Below are positions 26,692-53,142 of a stretch of DNA of 64,000 nucleotides, piece after piece. Each line of letters begins with the position of its first letter. Position 1 is the stretch's first letter. The position numbers and the translations under genes were made by a program. The notes under the pieces were generated by a model that saw only the letters and a program-made list of their open reading frames with translations, did not search any database and had not been told where the DNA came from. The DNA is from Pterobdella sp. o SKG-2022 (Eukaryota; Annelida; Clitellata; Hirudinida; Piscicolidae): contig OZ038324.1 in assembly GCA_964035795.1 (NCBI GenBank), forward strand, positions 4,336,680-4,400,679, written 5' to 3'.

Positions 26692-29600
26692 TCACTGAAC
26701 ATACAATGGCACAAGAGTATGTATGGTTGACGGGAAGCCAGTGACTGGACATCGGTTGTTGTTTCTGACGTAGGTTTCAATGCATTCTTTACAAAAAACA
26801 TATCTGAAAATTTTTGATATGCCTCATTTTTATGATGATAGATTAAGGTTGAACGATATTAGTTTATAATGTAAGCTAGCCTTACGATAAGCTTCGTGTC
26901 ATTTGATAAATACTTTGTGTTTGTTGTCCTTACTTTAAGATTCAGGCTATTGTACTTCATATTAGTTTATCTTAATGATACTTAATTGAAGCTGTTGGTG
27001 GGTATCCAGGTAGTTATTAGGCATAGATTAAATTGAATTAACTATATTACAAGTTTTAAATGTTCAACATGAATATATAGTGGATGATCAATAAAATTAT
27101 CATTGCTTACCCTGACGATATGACGACTGTGTCATGCAACCTCTTCATACCACACAAGGGACATAAGGTGAATATGTGTTCATCGTTTGACTCCAATGCC
27201 TGCTCATATGTTTGATATGTCATAATTGATATGGCTGTATGAGTTTTGTGATGAAGAGCTATGAACAGAAAAAAATTTATATAACTTGGAAACAAAGATT
27301 TGATATATTAATTAATCATATAGCTTTGTGTCTAGACTTAAGGAATATAATTTTTTTTTCAATTTTAACCGGTGGAGAAGGCGGGATATGAGTGGGAAAG
27401 AGTTCAATTGCCGGCCTGTCTTCCCGCTGCCACCACTCCACAAACTGCAAACAACCCACTAACATCAAGGCCACATTGGCCATCAAAGATTTCAAATTCA
27501 ATTTCCTGTTTTAATGTGAATTTAAAAATAAAATCAATTAAAAACTATATTTTATAATTATTTATATTGAAGCAATAAAACCTCCAAATTTTGATGGAAG
27601 AATTGTCAAAGACTGGCTCATCCTCTGAGTTGGGGTTTCGCACAAGCACCATTGACATGATACGTAGCAAAGGACTGTAATAAGTGCTTTTTCCTAAAGC
27701 ATATGACAGCTGGAATATAAGAGTCACTGCTTCATAAATGGCATTAAATTGAGGGTACATCTTGAGGAAGTATAAAAGGCAAGGCTCGTTATTGCTTGAG
27801 TTCATTTCTTGGATCTTGTCTAAATATATCGTATCGATTTTTGATTTCAAATATGGAAAAAATACCTGAAAGGAAATAAACATGAGAGAAAAATAATTAG
27901 TCAACAACGAGAACTTACAAGATATGGCATAACGAAAGATGACTTCAAAAATCTTTTGTTTTCATGAATCTTTAATCTTTTTAGCTCATAAAAGAACTCA
28001 CTGAAAGAAGACCCTGCAAATTTGAAACTCTCATAATTATAATTTTTACTCAAACTACGAGACCGAACCATTAAAGTGCAGAAAAAGGGCTTCTACAGCC
28101 AGGTGGGACAAGCATGCTACCTCGTCACTGTACCCCTCCAAGAGGCGGCTTCTGTCACTGCCTCTTTTTGCCAAAACCTTAAAATTATAATTTTATGAAC
28201 AATTCTGAAACGTCCTGCGCTAATGAAGATAAAACCAACGAAGCGTTTAGCTGATCCGAAACTACTAAGTCGATATTTTTATTTATAGCCTTTTTTTATG
28301 GAAAACGGATGTATGAAAAGAAAATAAATTTATTTGCAAACCGTAAAAAAATTTAAAATAATGTACATAGATTGAAAATTAGTCATCGCCACTGGAAACT
28401 TCGACAACGTCAGGTTCTTTGAAATCAAAACTGATTTGTGAAACAACATAAGCAGGCAGAGTCTTCAACTTTCTACCAAGTATAGGAGCCCATGGTAGTA
28501 ATATTGACTTGAATGTTTCTTTATTGGGACGCTCAACTGTTTTCAAACCTTTCCTCAACTTGACATTGAAAACAAAAGTGTAGAGTTGTTTGACTTGTTT
28601 TTCATTGAGTACTGAAGCCCAGGTTGTCAACAAATTGATCATGATGTGAGGCTCTTGGATGTTCCAATCCCCCAAAGCCCCTCTCAACCCTTGCACCACA
28701 TACTGCTCCACAATTGCTTTGAATGCTTCAAGTCGGTTGTACCTGGAAGCACTTTTCTGTGAATCATTCTCACAAAATGCATTTGTCTCAATAAAGAATC
28801 TTAAATCCTGCAACATTTCCAAGCCATGGTCTTCGTTTTGGAGTGGGTTCCAATCCTTGAAGATGCAGTTGATGGTTGGTTTGAGAAAGAATAAGGTCTC
28901 TAACAAAACATCACTAGAGGGTGCTGCATTGTGTTCTTGAACTTGACCTACCAGGGTGACAAGATCATTGAGCTGATGCCTTATGGGCATTGCTGAAGTT
29001 GATGGTGAAGCTGTGGTACTTTGAGCTTGTGAAGAATATTTAAAGCAGTTATCTGTGATTTGGTTGGTCAGTTCCATTATTTTATCACTTATTGGAATAA
29101 GAGCCTCATCTTTTTGGCATTGTTGCACCAACAAAGAATGATTTTCAGCCATCTTTGCCATTGCGGATTCTAATTCAACTATCCTGCGTTTGTTATTATG
29201 CACCCTGAAAACAATTTTTCCCACTGAACCTTCATCAGGCTCTTTTGGCGACTTGGCCAAAATTAACACATCTTGTTGAGAAGGACTTGGTGAATTTGAG
29301 AACATGTCCAAATCCCGATCTCTACATTCCATTCTCTTGTTTGAAAAAATTTTTTCTCTTGGAGATCTTCTATCTATATTAGTGAAATGTTTTTGTTTTC
29401 TCATGCCTTTTTCAATTTGCCTCATTTTATATTTGAGCCATATAGGTTCATTGTTTTTATTTTTTCCATGATCTCTATTTCTATTGTCTCGTTGTCTATC
29501 TTTATCTTTTAGCCATGGTTTGAGTTTATATTTATTTTCAACATTAGAGTGGACTTCTTTAGTTTCACTTCCATAAGAACCAATGGTTCCTTTTCCTAGA

Positions 29601-30396
29601 CGTTGAAATGCTTCAATTGGCAAAGCAATGCCCTGCTGACTTTTACCAAGACCTTTGCCTTTTTCATGTCCCATCTTTTTCAACAACTTCGAACCAATTC
29701 CTTTGTTGTGCTTCTCCCAAGCACCATATTCATTATTCTTTTGTTTGTCAGTACTTTTTGAAGATTCAACTGATATGACATCTTTATCAATTTTATTTTT
29801 GATATTATTTTTTTCAGATGAACTTCCATTTTGTGATATAACAGCATCGTCAATTTTATAACCTCCACTTATAAAATTCAGTTGTTTAACAGCCCTTTTC
29901 TTATTCTCTTTATTCTTTCTACTACCAGACGCCATTTAGTGAAATGAATTAAGTATAGCTTTCAAACGAGTTTATCAGAAATAAATAAGAAATCATGACG
30001 ACTGGCGATAATTGGTTTAATTTTACTAATTAAATTGAAAATTTTTTCATCATGTATTTCTTTTAAATTTTAATTATAAAAAAACTTAATTTCTATTTTC
30101 ATAAATAAATAAATTTTTTCAATGATGAAAACTAAACAAAAATAAAAGTTAATTTAGTTTGCAACAAAAAAAAATTAAAACTTTTGAATCCTAAATGAAG
30201 CAATTATTTGTAAAAAAAAAGAGCCGTCATTTAATATCAAAATTTTCAATGTTACCTTGACAATGTGTTTTAGAGCTGGTTGTATGAGAGAATGAAAATG
30301 ATCGTGGGCATTTAGTTCAAAAATTGTAGGAAGGTCTTGTTTGAGTATTTCAGTTTGTTCTGAAACTTTTTCATCATTTAAGTTATCAGTATCCAT
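26692..30396 (-). CDS. PEX12: peroxisome assembly protein 12 (peroxin-12)
   Basis: RING-family peroxin of the PEX2/10/12 ubiquitin ligase in the peroxisomal membrane, needed to recycle the PEX5 import receptor. Seven exons on the minus strand: 30396-30256, 28177-28069, 28013-27919, 27865-27582, 27505-27370, 27199-27111 and 26803-26692, giving 321 residues (human about 359). Landmarks: N-terminal PTIFELNAHD and IQPALKHIVK, SSFSEFFYELKRL, YALGKSTYYSPLLR, the membrane segment before FVEWWQRED, PPSPP, and a C-terminal degenerate RING with CPLCGMKRLHDTV, VFCKECIETY, NRCPVTGFPS and HTLVPLY. Intron 2 is only 55 nt. Intron 1 (30255-28178) contains a complete TFIP11-like gene on the same strand. The exon 6 acceptor is the least certain junction. 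Confidence 0.95.
28379..29935 (-). CDS. TFIP11-like G-patch protein, short and intronless
   Basis: TFIP11 (Ntr1-like) stimulates DHX15 to release spliced lariat introns. A single open frame of 518 codons from ATG to TGA/TAA with no intron. NFISGGYKIDD (about 20-30) matches the conserved NFIS motif ahead of the G-patch in TFIP11. The G-patch spans about 73-121: WEKHNKGIGSKLLKKMG, GKGLGK, PIEAFQRLGKG, ending SYGSE. A Lys/Arg/Asn-rich linker follows, then a helical GCFC-like part with FKDWNPLQ, ALGDWNIQEP and LLPWAPILG. The protein ends in an acidic VEVSSGDD tail. It lacks the N-terminal TIP region and about half of the GCFC domain of the usual protein of about 830 residues. It sits wholly in PEX12 intron 1. 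It may be a retrocopy turned gene or a divergent paralogue. Confidence 0.85.
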   Translation of the reverse strand: MASGSRKNKENKKRAVKQLNFISGGYKIDDAVISQNGSSSEKNNIKNKIDKDVISVESSKSTDKQKNNEYGAWEKHNKGIGSKLLKKMGHEKGKGLGKSQQGIALPIEAFQRLGKGTIGSYGSETKEVHSNVENKYKLKPWLKDKDRQRDNRNRDHGKNKNNEPIWLKYKMRQIEKGMRKQKHFTNIDRRSPREKIFSNKRMECRDRDLDMFSNSPSPSQQDVLILAKSPKEPDEGSVGKIVFRVHNNKRRIVELESAMAKMAENHSLLVQQCQKDEALIPISDKIMELTNQITDNCFKYSSQAQSTTASPSTSAMPIRHQLNDLVTLVGQVQEHNAAPSSDVLLETLFFLKPTINCIFKDWNPLQNEDHGLEMLQDLRFFIETNAFCENDSQKSASRYNRLEAFKAIVEQYVVQGLRGALGDWNIQEPHIMINLLTTWASVLNEKQVKQLYTFVFNVKLRKGLKTVERPNKETFKSILLPWAPILGRKLKTLPAYVVSQISFDFKEPDVVEVSSGDD

Positions 30397-30817
30397 TACT
30401 GCAATTTTTTATTTGTCACAAAGTTTAATCAATCGAACTTCGATCTTAATTTAAATCCACCCTTCATTATAAAAGTTAATTAAATTTGATAAAAATGTTT
30501 AATTTTTTCAAATTTTTTATTTTTTGTTGGAGTCTTTATTTTTCAAACTTTTCAGGTTTAAGTAATTTTTTTCATTTGAACGCACCCATTCATACAATGC
30601 TTTTGTTTTTGTAAGTAGAGCTTTAATTAACATCATATGTATTTCGCATTAATTAAACAAAAGCGTTGCGCAAATGGTATTTCGCTTTGATTTTTAATGA
30701 GAGATATATTTAACAAGTAATAGCGAAAAGTAAACAATTTTTAAACGTTTTTTATATTTAGCTTTATTTTCTTCTTTGTTTGCACTATTGTATGTTTGAG
30801 AAGTAAACTTGTTCAAA
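30397..30817. promoter_or_regulatory. shared PEX12 / kelch-gene head-to-head promoter region
   Basis: 421 bp separates the divergent start codons. AT-rich, without a clear TATA box. Inferred as a bidirectional promoter from gene arrangement only. Confidence 0.45.
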
Positions 30818-32686
30818 ATGGATGGAGAATCTTTTGATTCTATCACTGATGTACTTGAGGTAAAATTTTACTGTAAAAACTAGACATAATGGAATTTTTA
30901 AATAATCAGCTGATTAAAAAATTAATAATTTCAGATATCAGATTTCAAAATCAAATACATTCACACAAAATTTGTCAAGACCAATTTCAAGATGTATGAT
31001 TATAATTGTGACATTAAAGTGGTAGTTGGTCAGAAATCCTTCAAAGCTCATCGAGAAGTCTTAGCTTCTTCCAGTGATTATTTTTCTGCAATGTTTGCTC
31101 ATGACATGCAGGAACAAAACAAAAACGTTTTGAATCTTAAAGAGATAAGTGAGTTTGGGTTTTCAGCAATGATAGAATATTTTTATCATGGATACATCAC
31201 CTTGGATGAGAATATCATTGAAGACATTTTAGAAGCTGCAAGGTTTTTCCATGTGGCATGGTTGATTGAGGTTTGCAGACATTTCATGATGAGGTATTTG
31301 AGTGTTTATGACATGCCAGCTTCTCTACAGCTTGCTACTGATTACTGCATTGATGATGGAAATTTTGAGCTTGAAACTCTGGAGTATTTCTGCAGCAATT
31401 TCAGTTCTTTAATACTCAAACCTTTGTTCCTCAAACTATCTCCAGATCTTCTACTCAAATTAATTTCTCAAGATTTTTATATAAACTCTACAGAGAAAAT
31501 GATATTTTATTTTATTCTCAAATGGGTGTCATACGATAAAGCAAACAGATCAATGATAAAAGATCATCTTTTGTCACATGTGAAGTATGTATTTTTAAGC
31601 ACTGACGAGCTCAAAGACTTACAGGCGAAATTCAATCTGGACCCTACCATCGCAAGGTTGATGAAGAACGCTGAAGAATATGTAAGCAAGCCAAGTCGTC
31701 AGTGCTTGCACAAGCACCGTGCCAGAGGTTCCAAGCCTTTTCTGGGTCTCTTTTCGGGAATCGAAAGTGATATTTCCATCAGTTACAAATATTCTGACGT
31801 GCCTGGTTTCATTACCGAATACATCGATGTGAAAGGTTTGAAAATAGACCTTGAGTTTTCATCTTGTGCCATGATCGGAAACTGTATTTTCTTTGCTGGC
31901 GGTTACGACAAGAACACGTGGTGCAGCAGCAAATCTGTGTACGTTTATGAACCTAGCATTCAAAAGTGGACAGAGGTGGCCAACATGAATGAAGCCAGAG
32001 TTTCCTTTTCTCTCTGTTCCTCCAACAATCGTCTTTATGCTATCGCAGGCATCGATCATATGGTGGAAAACAACATTGATCGGGAAATCATTCTCGATTC
32101 TTTCGAGTGTTACGACCCTTATGAAAACACTTGGATCCAACTGAATCCACTGGACTACGGCTGTTACAACATCTCCTCTTGCGTGGTGCAGGGTGACATC
32201 TACGTCACAGGAGGCATCTTTGACGAGCCCAGCATGGACGTTCCTGCTGATAGAACTAGCTTGTACTCGTGCAAGGAGAACTGCTGGATAGAGTTGAGTC
32301 GCATGAATGTGGCCAGACACAGCCACGCCTCTGCAGCCGTGGGTGGCAAGGTGTTTGTTTTCGGAGGCTTCATCAAAAACACCACTTCAATGGGCTTCTT
32401 GAACTGCTTGGAAAATGAAGTTTTCGACATCGACACCAACCAGTGGACAATCTTGAACATTCAAAATCCTAACATCTATCACATCTTTTCTATATCTTGC
32501 CTCAGAGATCGTCAGGTGTATCTGTTGGGAGGCCAGTCAGGAGTGGAGATGTATTTGTTGCAGTATGATGTGGAGGAAAATGAGATGAAAGTGAAGGAGG
32601 CGTGTAGTGTACATACTCATAAGATTACATTTTTTGAAACAGCAATGCCAAACAATATCATTGAACAATTGCAACTTCAAGATTGA
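30818..32686 (+). CDS. BTB-BACK-kelch protein, KLHL type
   Basis: Probable substrate adaptor for a CUL3 ubiquitin ligase. Two exons: 30818-30859 (14 codons) and 30935-32686; 597 residues. BTB at about 25-140 (CDIKVVVGQKSFKAHREVLA, SSDYFSAMFAHDMQE), BACK at about 145-245 (YFCSNFSSL, LLKLISQD), and five or six kelch-type blades from about 290 to 570. Blades show paired glycines (IFFAGGYD, IYVTGGIF, VFVFGGF, VYLLGGQ) and the W of each repeat (IQKWTEV, ENTWIQL, ENCWIEL, TNQWTIL). I cannot assign a particular KLHL member. A likely AATAAA lies near 33025. It diverges from PEX12 and converges on CC2D2A. Confidence 0.92.
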
Positions 32687-33259
32687 ATTTCTCGCTTGAC
32701 TGTCGCCATTTCGACTTTCGTTCAATACATTCTCTTTGTTTCGCCAAAGATTATTTGTGTCAACGAGGTAAAAGTTATCAAAATCGATCTATCATGCTGT
32801 TTTTCACTCGTCTAGCTTACACTCGGTAGATACATGCTGGTGATGTTTAATATGCCTGTAATTTAAACCTTTGTTTTATTGAACCAATGACGAATATTCA
32901 CGCTTGTTACACCTTGTGATTTGTGAACTTTTCTACAAATCCCATCGATCTATCATTTTATTCTATTTAATCATTCATTTTGTTCATCCTGAACTGTATC
33001 GGGTATTTAAATTTAGTTTTTTTTTAATAAAAATTGACACTGATTTTAAAAAATGGATTTTCGCAGTCGTTTTCCTATACTTACAGAAATACTCTTAAAT
33101 CAATCAATTCGGATGCACTTCACAACTTCAGCTGTTTAATGCAAATTGTCGACTTATCGCTCGTTAATTATGTAAACTGAAAACATACCTTAGATAAACT
33201 TTAGTCATAAGCCATAAGGCAGCAGTTAACTTCGTTTACTAAAACAAGAAAACCACAAA

Positions 33260-47880
<14,621 letters not shown>

Positions 47881-48351
47881 TTGAGGTTAAGGTTTGAACT
47901 TGAATTCGGATTATATATTTGTTATGATCTCGAACAAACAGTCATATCAAAAGCCAAAAAAACATTCATATTAAATAAAATTTCACTCAAACATATTAAA
48001 CGCAAAACAACGTTTGATTAAAACTTCTTTAATATGCCTCAATATTTGTTGCTAAGCGTTGTCATATAAAGTACTACAACTAAAAGTAAAAATGCTTAAT
48101 GAATGCATTTTTACCCTAATCTTAAGATTTATTTCAACAACTTCAGCTAATTATTTAAATCACAAGCAGCATGTTTGAAGATTTTTAAAAAAGATTATTG
48201 AATCCTCGCTTTTTACAAGTCCGAAATTTTTATTATGATATTTGAAGTTTGAGAATTATTCAAAAATTCAAAATAAAAGTTTATTCTAAAATTTGAAGTT
48301 ATTTAACATTCAAAAACTTTATGTAATTGGAAAAAAAAAACAAAAGCCAAA

Positions 48352-49670
48352 CTATTGGCGATTTTCAGAAGAATTAGGTGTGATGAAAGCAATTGAAGCA
48401 AGTAGATAAAAAGAAGAAAGAACAAAAAGAGAAAAAGTAGAAGCAACGTTAAAGAAAGTAGCATAAAAAATCCTGGCATACCAAAACAAAGAAATTATAG
48501 CTCCTGTAGAAATAAAGAGAAAACAACCAAGATTGATGAAGTGTAAAGTGTTTTGTGGTTGTGAGGGTACATTTTGTGGTGTAGTAGGATTTGCCTGTTG
48601 AGACACTAAGCAGTGTAAAACAAAATTGTCACAGATTTTATAGGTTTTCAAGCTGTAGGTGTCATTTTTGAGTTCTTGTCCATTCATTATTAACCTCACT
48701 CTCTTATTAGATGATATCTCTTCATTGAAATGTGCCCTGTTGAAATACAGACACTTGTCAAAAAAAAAGTATGTAAACAAGATTTTTGAAATTTTAGTCA
48801 TGAAAATTTCATACATATTCAACCTTTTGAATTCTCCCAGTGTGTCTTCTGAACAAGCTTTAACAACTCTTTGTAGACCACTGACAAATTGTAGTTTGAT
48901 GGTGAGATCATTGAGAATATTCTCTTTAGGAGCATTTTGAGATGAACAAGCATCATCAGAATCCTCAATATTAGATATTTGATCTTTATTTGGAGTTGTT
49001 GGTTGTGAACTGAATACATTTGCTTGACATGTTTCTTTTTTTGTGCTGCTAACATTTGATGTGCTTGAATCACATATATTTTGTTTTCCAACTTTTGTTT
49101 TGTCTTGATGTTCATTTACTATACTTGAAACAGCTCCCACAGATTCATCCTCTTCATTTGAATCGTCAGAGTCTTCAGCTGATTCAAAAGAATCTGAATT
49201 TAAAGGTTGTTGATAATTCGTATTATGCTCCTGTAAATTTTCTTGTGTTGCAATGTTGCTAGTAGGAAAGATAGGTATTGAGTGAATCGAATCATTTGGT
49301 AATGTTGCTTGTACTGTAAAAATAATTTAAAATTTAACTTAATTTGATATGTATTTTTTGATCAAACTTACTCGTTCTACTTGTTGCCACTAAATATATC
49401 CAATAGAGATTGAAAAAAAGAATGATTCCTCCTAGGATTAAAGTAGTGTAGATAAGCTCATCACCCACTCCTTCCACTAAAGACGCTCCACACTCAACAC
49501 TGAAATAAATAAAAATGCATAATACGTTGTCAAGGTAGTGAAAATAACAAACTAACTTAAATAGATTCCAATTATCAGATTTAACTCATTATTCGAAGAT
49601 AATAATAATTGAAAAGATAAAATATATAGATAAACTCAAAGTAAAATTAAGAAAATACCCACTTGCTCAT
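48352..49670 (-). CDS. transmembrane and ubiquitin-like domain protein, TMUB1/2 type
   Basis: Membrane protein with a ubiquitin-like domain, of the family tied to ER-associated degradation. Four exons: 49670-49663, 49499-49372, 49313-48824 and 48736-48352; 336 residues. N-terminal SLVEGVGDEL followed by a hydrophobic span is the TMUB signature. A Ser/Asp/Glu-rich region precedes the ubiquitin-like domain (LTIKLQFVSGLQRVVKACSE, DTLGEFKR, AHFNEEISSNKRVRLIMNGQ, FVLHCLVSQQ). Two C-terminal hydrophobic segments complete the family layout. Intron 3 is 87 nt, a multiple of three with no stop, so its retention would add 29 residues inside the ubiquitin fold. Upstream of it, exon 1 codes only 8 nt, which makes the start the least certain part. 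Divergent from THTPA. Confidence 0.9.
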
Positions 49671-49952
49671 TACAATCTAACGAAAGGACTAGGAAGTCCG
49701 AATGATGTCGCCGTAAGTTATTTTTATAAAATATCAGCCATAGACAGACTACTTGAATTTATCAAAACTGAAAAAATAAGTTTTTAATTGACTATTTTTA
49801 TTTATTAACTTTTGTGCAAAGTTTTGAATAACTTTGGAGAATATTAAATTATTGAGACATTTTCTTTTTCCTTTCTTTTTTTTTAAACAGCGTGATCAGC
49901 TATATTTCTTTTTAAAATGGTAAATTTTGTTAATTAATTCAAACTTGTTGTA
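49671..49952. promoter_or_regulatory. shared TMUB / THTPA head-to-head promoter region
   Basis: 282 bp between divergent start codons, AT-rich with no clear TATA box. Called from gene arrangement; no binding sites were identified. Confidence 0.45.
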
Positions 49953-50662
49953 ATGATAGAAGTAGAAAGAAAATTCAACGTGAACAGCTCAGTTATCCAA
50001 AAAATAAAGAATATTGGCGCAGTAAAAAAAGGAAACGTAAAAAGATTCACGGATATTTATTATGATACTTTGGAAAATCATCTTACAAGAAATAATCTCT
50101 GGCTCAGATCACGTAATGAAATTTGGGAACTGAAAAGTTCCGCAGATACAAGAAGTTCAGAAGAAAAACTTTTTAACTCATCTTATGTGGAAACAGTTGA
50201 AGAAAGAGATATTGTCAAAATACTAATGCCATTTTTGAAGACAAAGTCTGATTTTGACTATGCTAAATTTTCAAAATTACAGAACTTTTTAGATGAATTT
50301 GAAATTACTCCATTTTCCATTATAACAACCAATCGACAAAAATATGTTTTGGGGGATTTCATTATTGATATTGACACTACTGATACTGGATATAGTGTGG
50401 GAGAAGTAGAGTTGCTAGTAGAAAAAAAGGATGAGATATATGCTAGCAGTAAGAAAATTGACAACTTTATCAAAGATTTAGGTAGTTTCATTTTTTTGGA
50501 GTTAAATTATATTTTTTTAATATAATGAATAGCTTATTAAAACTTTTTTCATATCAAGGTTTATCTTCTGGCAAGAAAGTGGCTGGAAAAATGGGGCACT
50601 ATCTCAAAAAGAACAAGCCCATTCTATATTCCATGCTCTACAAGCTTAAAATACTTGTTTGA
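49953..50662 (+). CDS. THTPA: thiamine triphosphatase, CYTH family
   Basis: Hydrolyses thiamine triphosphate to the diphosphate in the cytosol using Mg2+. Two exons: 49953-50481 and 50559-50662; 210 residues, near the usual 230. The N-terminus has the CYTH signature IEVERKF. Conserved acidic and basic strands of the tunnel fold are visible: FTDIYYDT, LWLRSR, WELKS, TNRQKYVL, FIIDIDTTDTGYSVGEVEL. Exon 2 encodes the C-terminal helix with VAGKMGHYLKKNKPILYSML, as in animal ThTPase (GKV.AYL.R.RP). Converges on LRRC23 with 162 bp between stops. Confidence 0.93.
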
Positions 50663-50824
50663 GTTCAAATATAAAGCCAAATTTTTTCAGTATATTTTAA
50701 AATTTCAAATTTAGTAGCTTTTATACTTTTCAATACATAAGTTAAAAAAAACATCAAGATTATATAGGTACATGTGAAGTTAAAGCTTCATAGAGAATTT
50801 TTAGGCTTCTGAAACTTCATTTTT

Positions 50825-53142
50825 TTAATCTTTTATACTGGTTTTTTCTGTCTCATTTTTTTTTTTTTCCTCTTCTTCTTCTTCTTCTCCATCTTCTTCT
50901 TCCTCTACCATTTTAAGTGATTCTTTTAGTTCTTTTTCTAACTGCTCTTCAATCTCTTCTTCTTTTTCTTCTTCTTCTTCTTCTTCTTCTTCTTCTTCTT
51001 CTTTTTCTTTTTCTTCTTCTTCCTTTTCCTCTCTTTCTTCATCATCATTTTCTTCTCTTTCGTTTTGTTCATCCAACAGCTTTTGTTCAAGGGCTTTTTT
51101 TTCTTCTTTCTTTTCATGAACCAAATTGGCCACCTTGAATAGCATACATGTGATTTATTAAAAAATTTTTGGAATTTAAATCTATAACCTGAGCAAAGTC
51201 ATTTTCTCCCACAATATTCTTATCAACCCTTTTCAAATGAGGCATCTTCAGCAAAATTTCTGGTCTGTAAGTTTCTATCTTGCATACAGGATTACCTATG
51301 GTTTTAAAAATAATTAAACAAACCGTTAAAAATCAGTTTACATTTTTTAATATATTCAAAAAAAAATTGAAAAATGTTAATTTAGAGAAAATATATTCTT
51401 AATCTCAATGCAATTATTGATTTTTGGACACCTGTGATTATGAGTGTTTTAAGGCTGGGTGCTAACAACACGTCGTTGAGGGCTTCTATCGTGTTTATTC
51501 GATTGCTCCTAGTGAATGACAACAATAGCTAAATATAAAATACAACTGTGAAAAATATTCAACCATAAAACACTGCAAATTATTTGAACACTAAAGGTAA
51601 ATTTATTAAGTATGAAGCTTTTCGTTAACAAAGTAACATCATCAAGTACGCAAAAACGGTTATTAATCATAAAACAGCTTTTTAAACTAAAAATTCAGTA
51701 AAAACAACCTGAGGTTCAGGTACTTGAGATTCATATATTTTTCTGGAGATGGATCAAACACTTTGAGTTTGTTATTTCTGAGATGAAGTTTCTCTAGATT
51801 GGGCAGTTGGGTCAAATAGTCCAGAGAGCTTATGTTGTTATACGACTGTGTTCAATGTTTTCATTTAAGATATTAAATTTCAATATAAATGTGAACACTC
51901 CTCGATTTTATAGTTAATAGGGCTTATCATTTTAGTTATCAATTTCTATAGAAAATTTTTAGTTTTTTCAAGCAATTCAATTTGCGATTAAATTTTTACC
52001 AACGAGGTAAAGCGTTTTTATCGATACTGAACTTAGTTCTTCCAAGTTTTTCATTCTATTATGAGACAAATCAAGGAGCGTTAGGTGGCGCATCAATGAG
52101 ATTTTGGCTCCTATGACAGACTCCAAACGATTATCTGACGTGGAATATAATTTACAACATCCATTTAATTTTCACACAAAGATGCTCGTCAGATAAAGTC
52201 GGTAACTCTTTAAAAAATATTGCCCATACAGAATGATTGATTGAATATAGGATATATATTGGAACTTAGTTTTTTATCGCTACATAATTAACATATACAG
52301 TATACTTCTGAGTATGAGTTCTCTAAGATATGGATGGTGTAGGCCTAAAGGTCGCTTTATGAAATTATTTGAAAAGTCAATTCTCTGCAAATAGCGAAGC
52401 GGTGTCATTTGGCTGATGGTAATTAGATTGTTTTGGGCTTTCAGACTTAAAAGATGCTCTAACTTGACCAGTGGAGACAAATCACTGATGAAGTTTTTGG
52501 AAATGTCTGTGTAATTATGAATTTAAAATTATAGCTTTGTATGAAACTACTTAACAATTATATAATTTGAAGTTACCAATATATCGAAGATGGATGTATT
52601 TCGATAGAAGCATTATATTGGTTAGATTTCTGTAAATGATGTAGAAACTACATATCAAAAATAAAATACATATGATTAAAACACTGACAAATCTACAGCA
52701 TCAAATTTGATGAAGGCATGCTCAAGACCATTGGAGACTTTGGTGAGGATGGATAAGCAGTCTGCGCACATTTCAACCGTCAGCATGTTTACTGGGTGTT
52801 CCTATCGATGCAGTTTTATTCTTTCAAATAATTTGAAAATAGGTTCTAAATTTTTAAATTTTAACTTGAGTTTTTTACTTTGAAAATCTTAATTTGCGAC
52901 GATTGATGGTTGGCTTACATACATACATAAATTTTAAAGATGTTTAAAAAGTATATAGATATTGGAACCTCATTGACTATGGCTTCATCCGAACCTTTTT
53001 CTAAACTATCAGTATCCTCCTCTTCTTCTTCCTCTCCTTCTTCCTTCTCTTCCTCTTCTTCTACTCTTCCCTCATTAAGCTCCGTTTCCCTAGGCGAAAG
53101 ACTTTCCTCTGAAACCGCCATATTGTCTTCAGAAACTGACAT
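50825..53142 (-). CDS. LRRC23: leucine-rich repeat protein 23, radial spoke component
   Basis: Axonemal protein of the radial spoke head in motile cilia and sperm flagella. Nine exons on the minus strand: 53142-52969, 52801-52689, 52629-52577, 52506-52306, 52134-52004, 51845-51709, 51508-51432, 51295-51189 and 51133-50825; all phases close, 433 residues. An acidic N-terminus is followed by CADCLSILTKVSNGLEHAFI, matching the family start. Then leucine-rich repeats: LSKYIHLRY, LVKLEHLLSLKAQNN, LRYLQRIDFSNNFI, LDLSHNRMKNLEEL, LEKLHLRNNKL and the cap LLKMPHLKRVDKNIV. The C-terminal 100 residues are Glu/Lys-rich and encoded by a TTC/TTCTTT tract (minus-strand GAA), longer than the human tail. Divergent from the fibulin gene. 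Confidence 0.93.
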
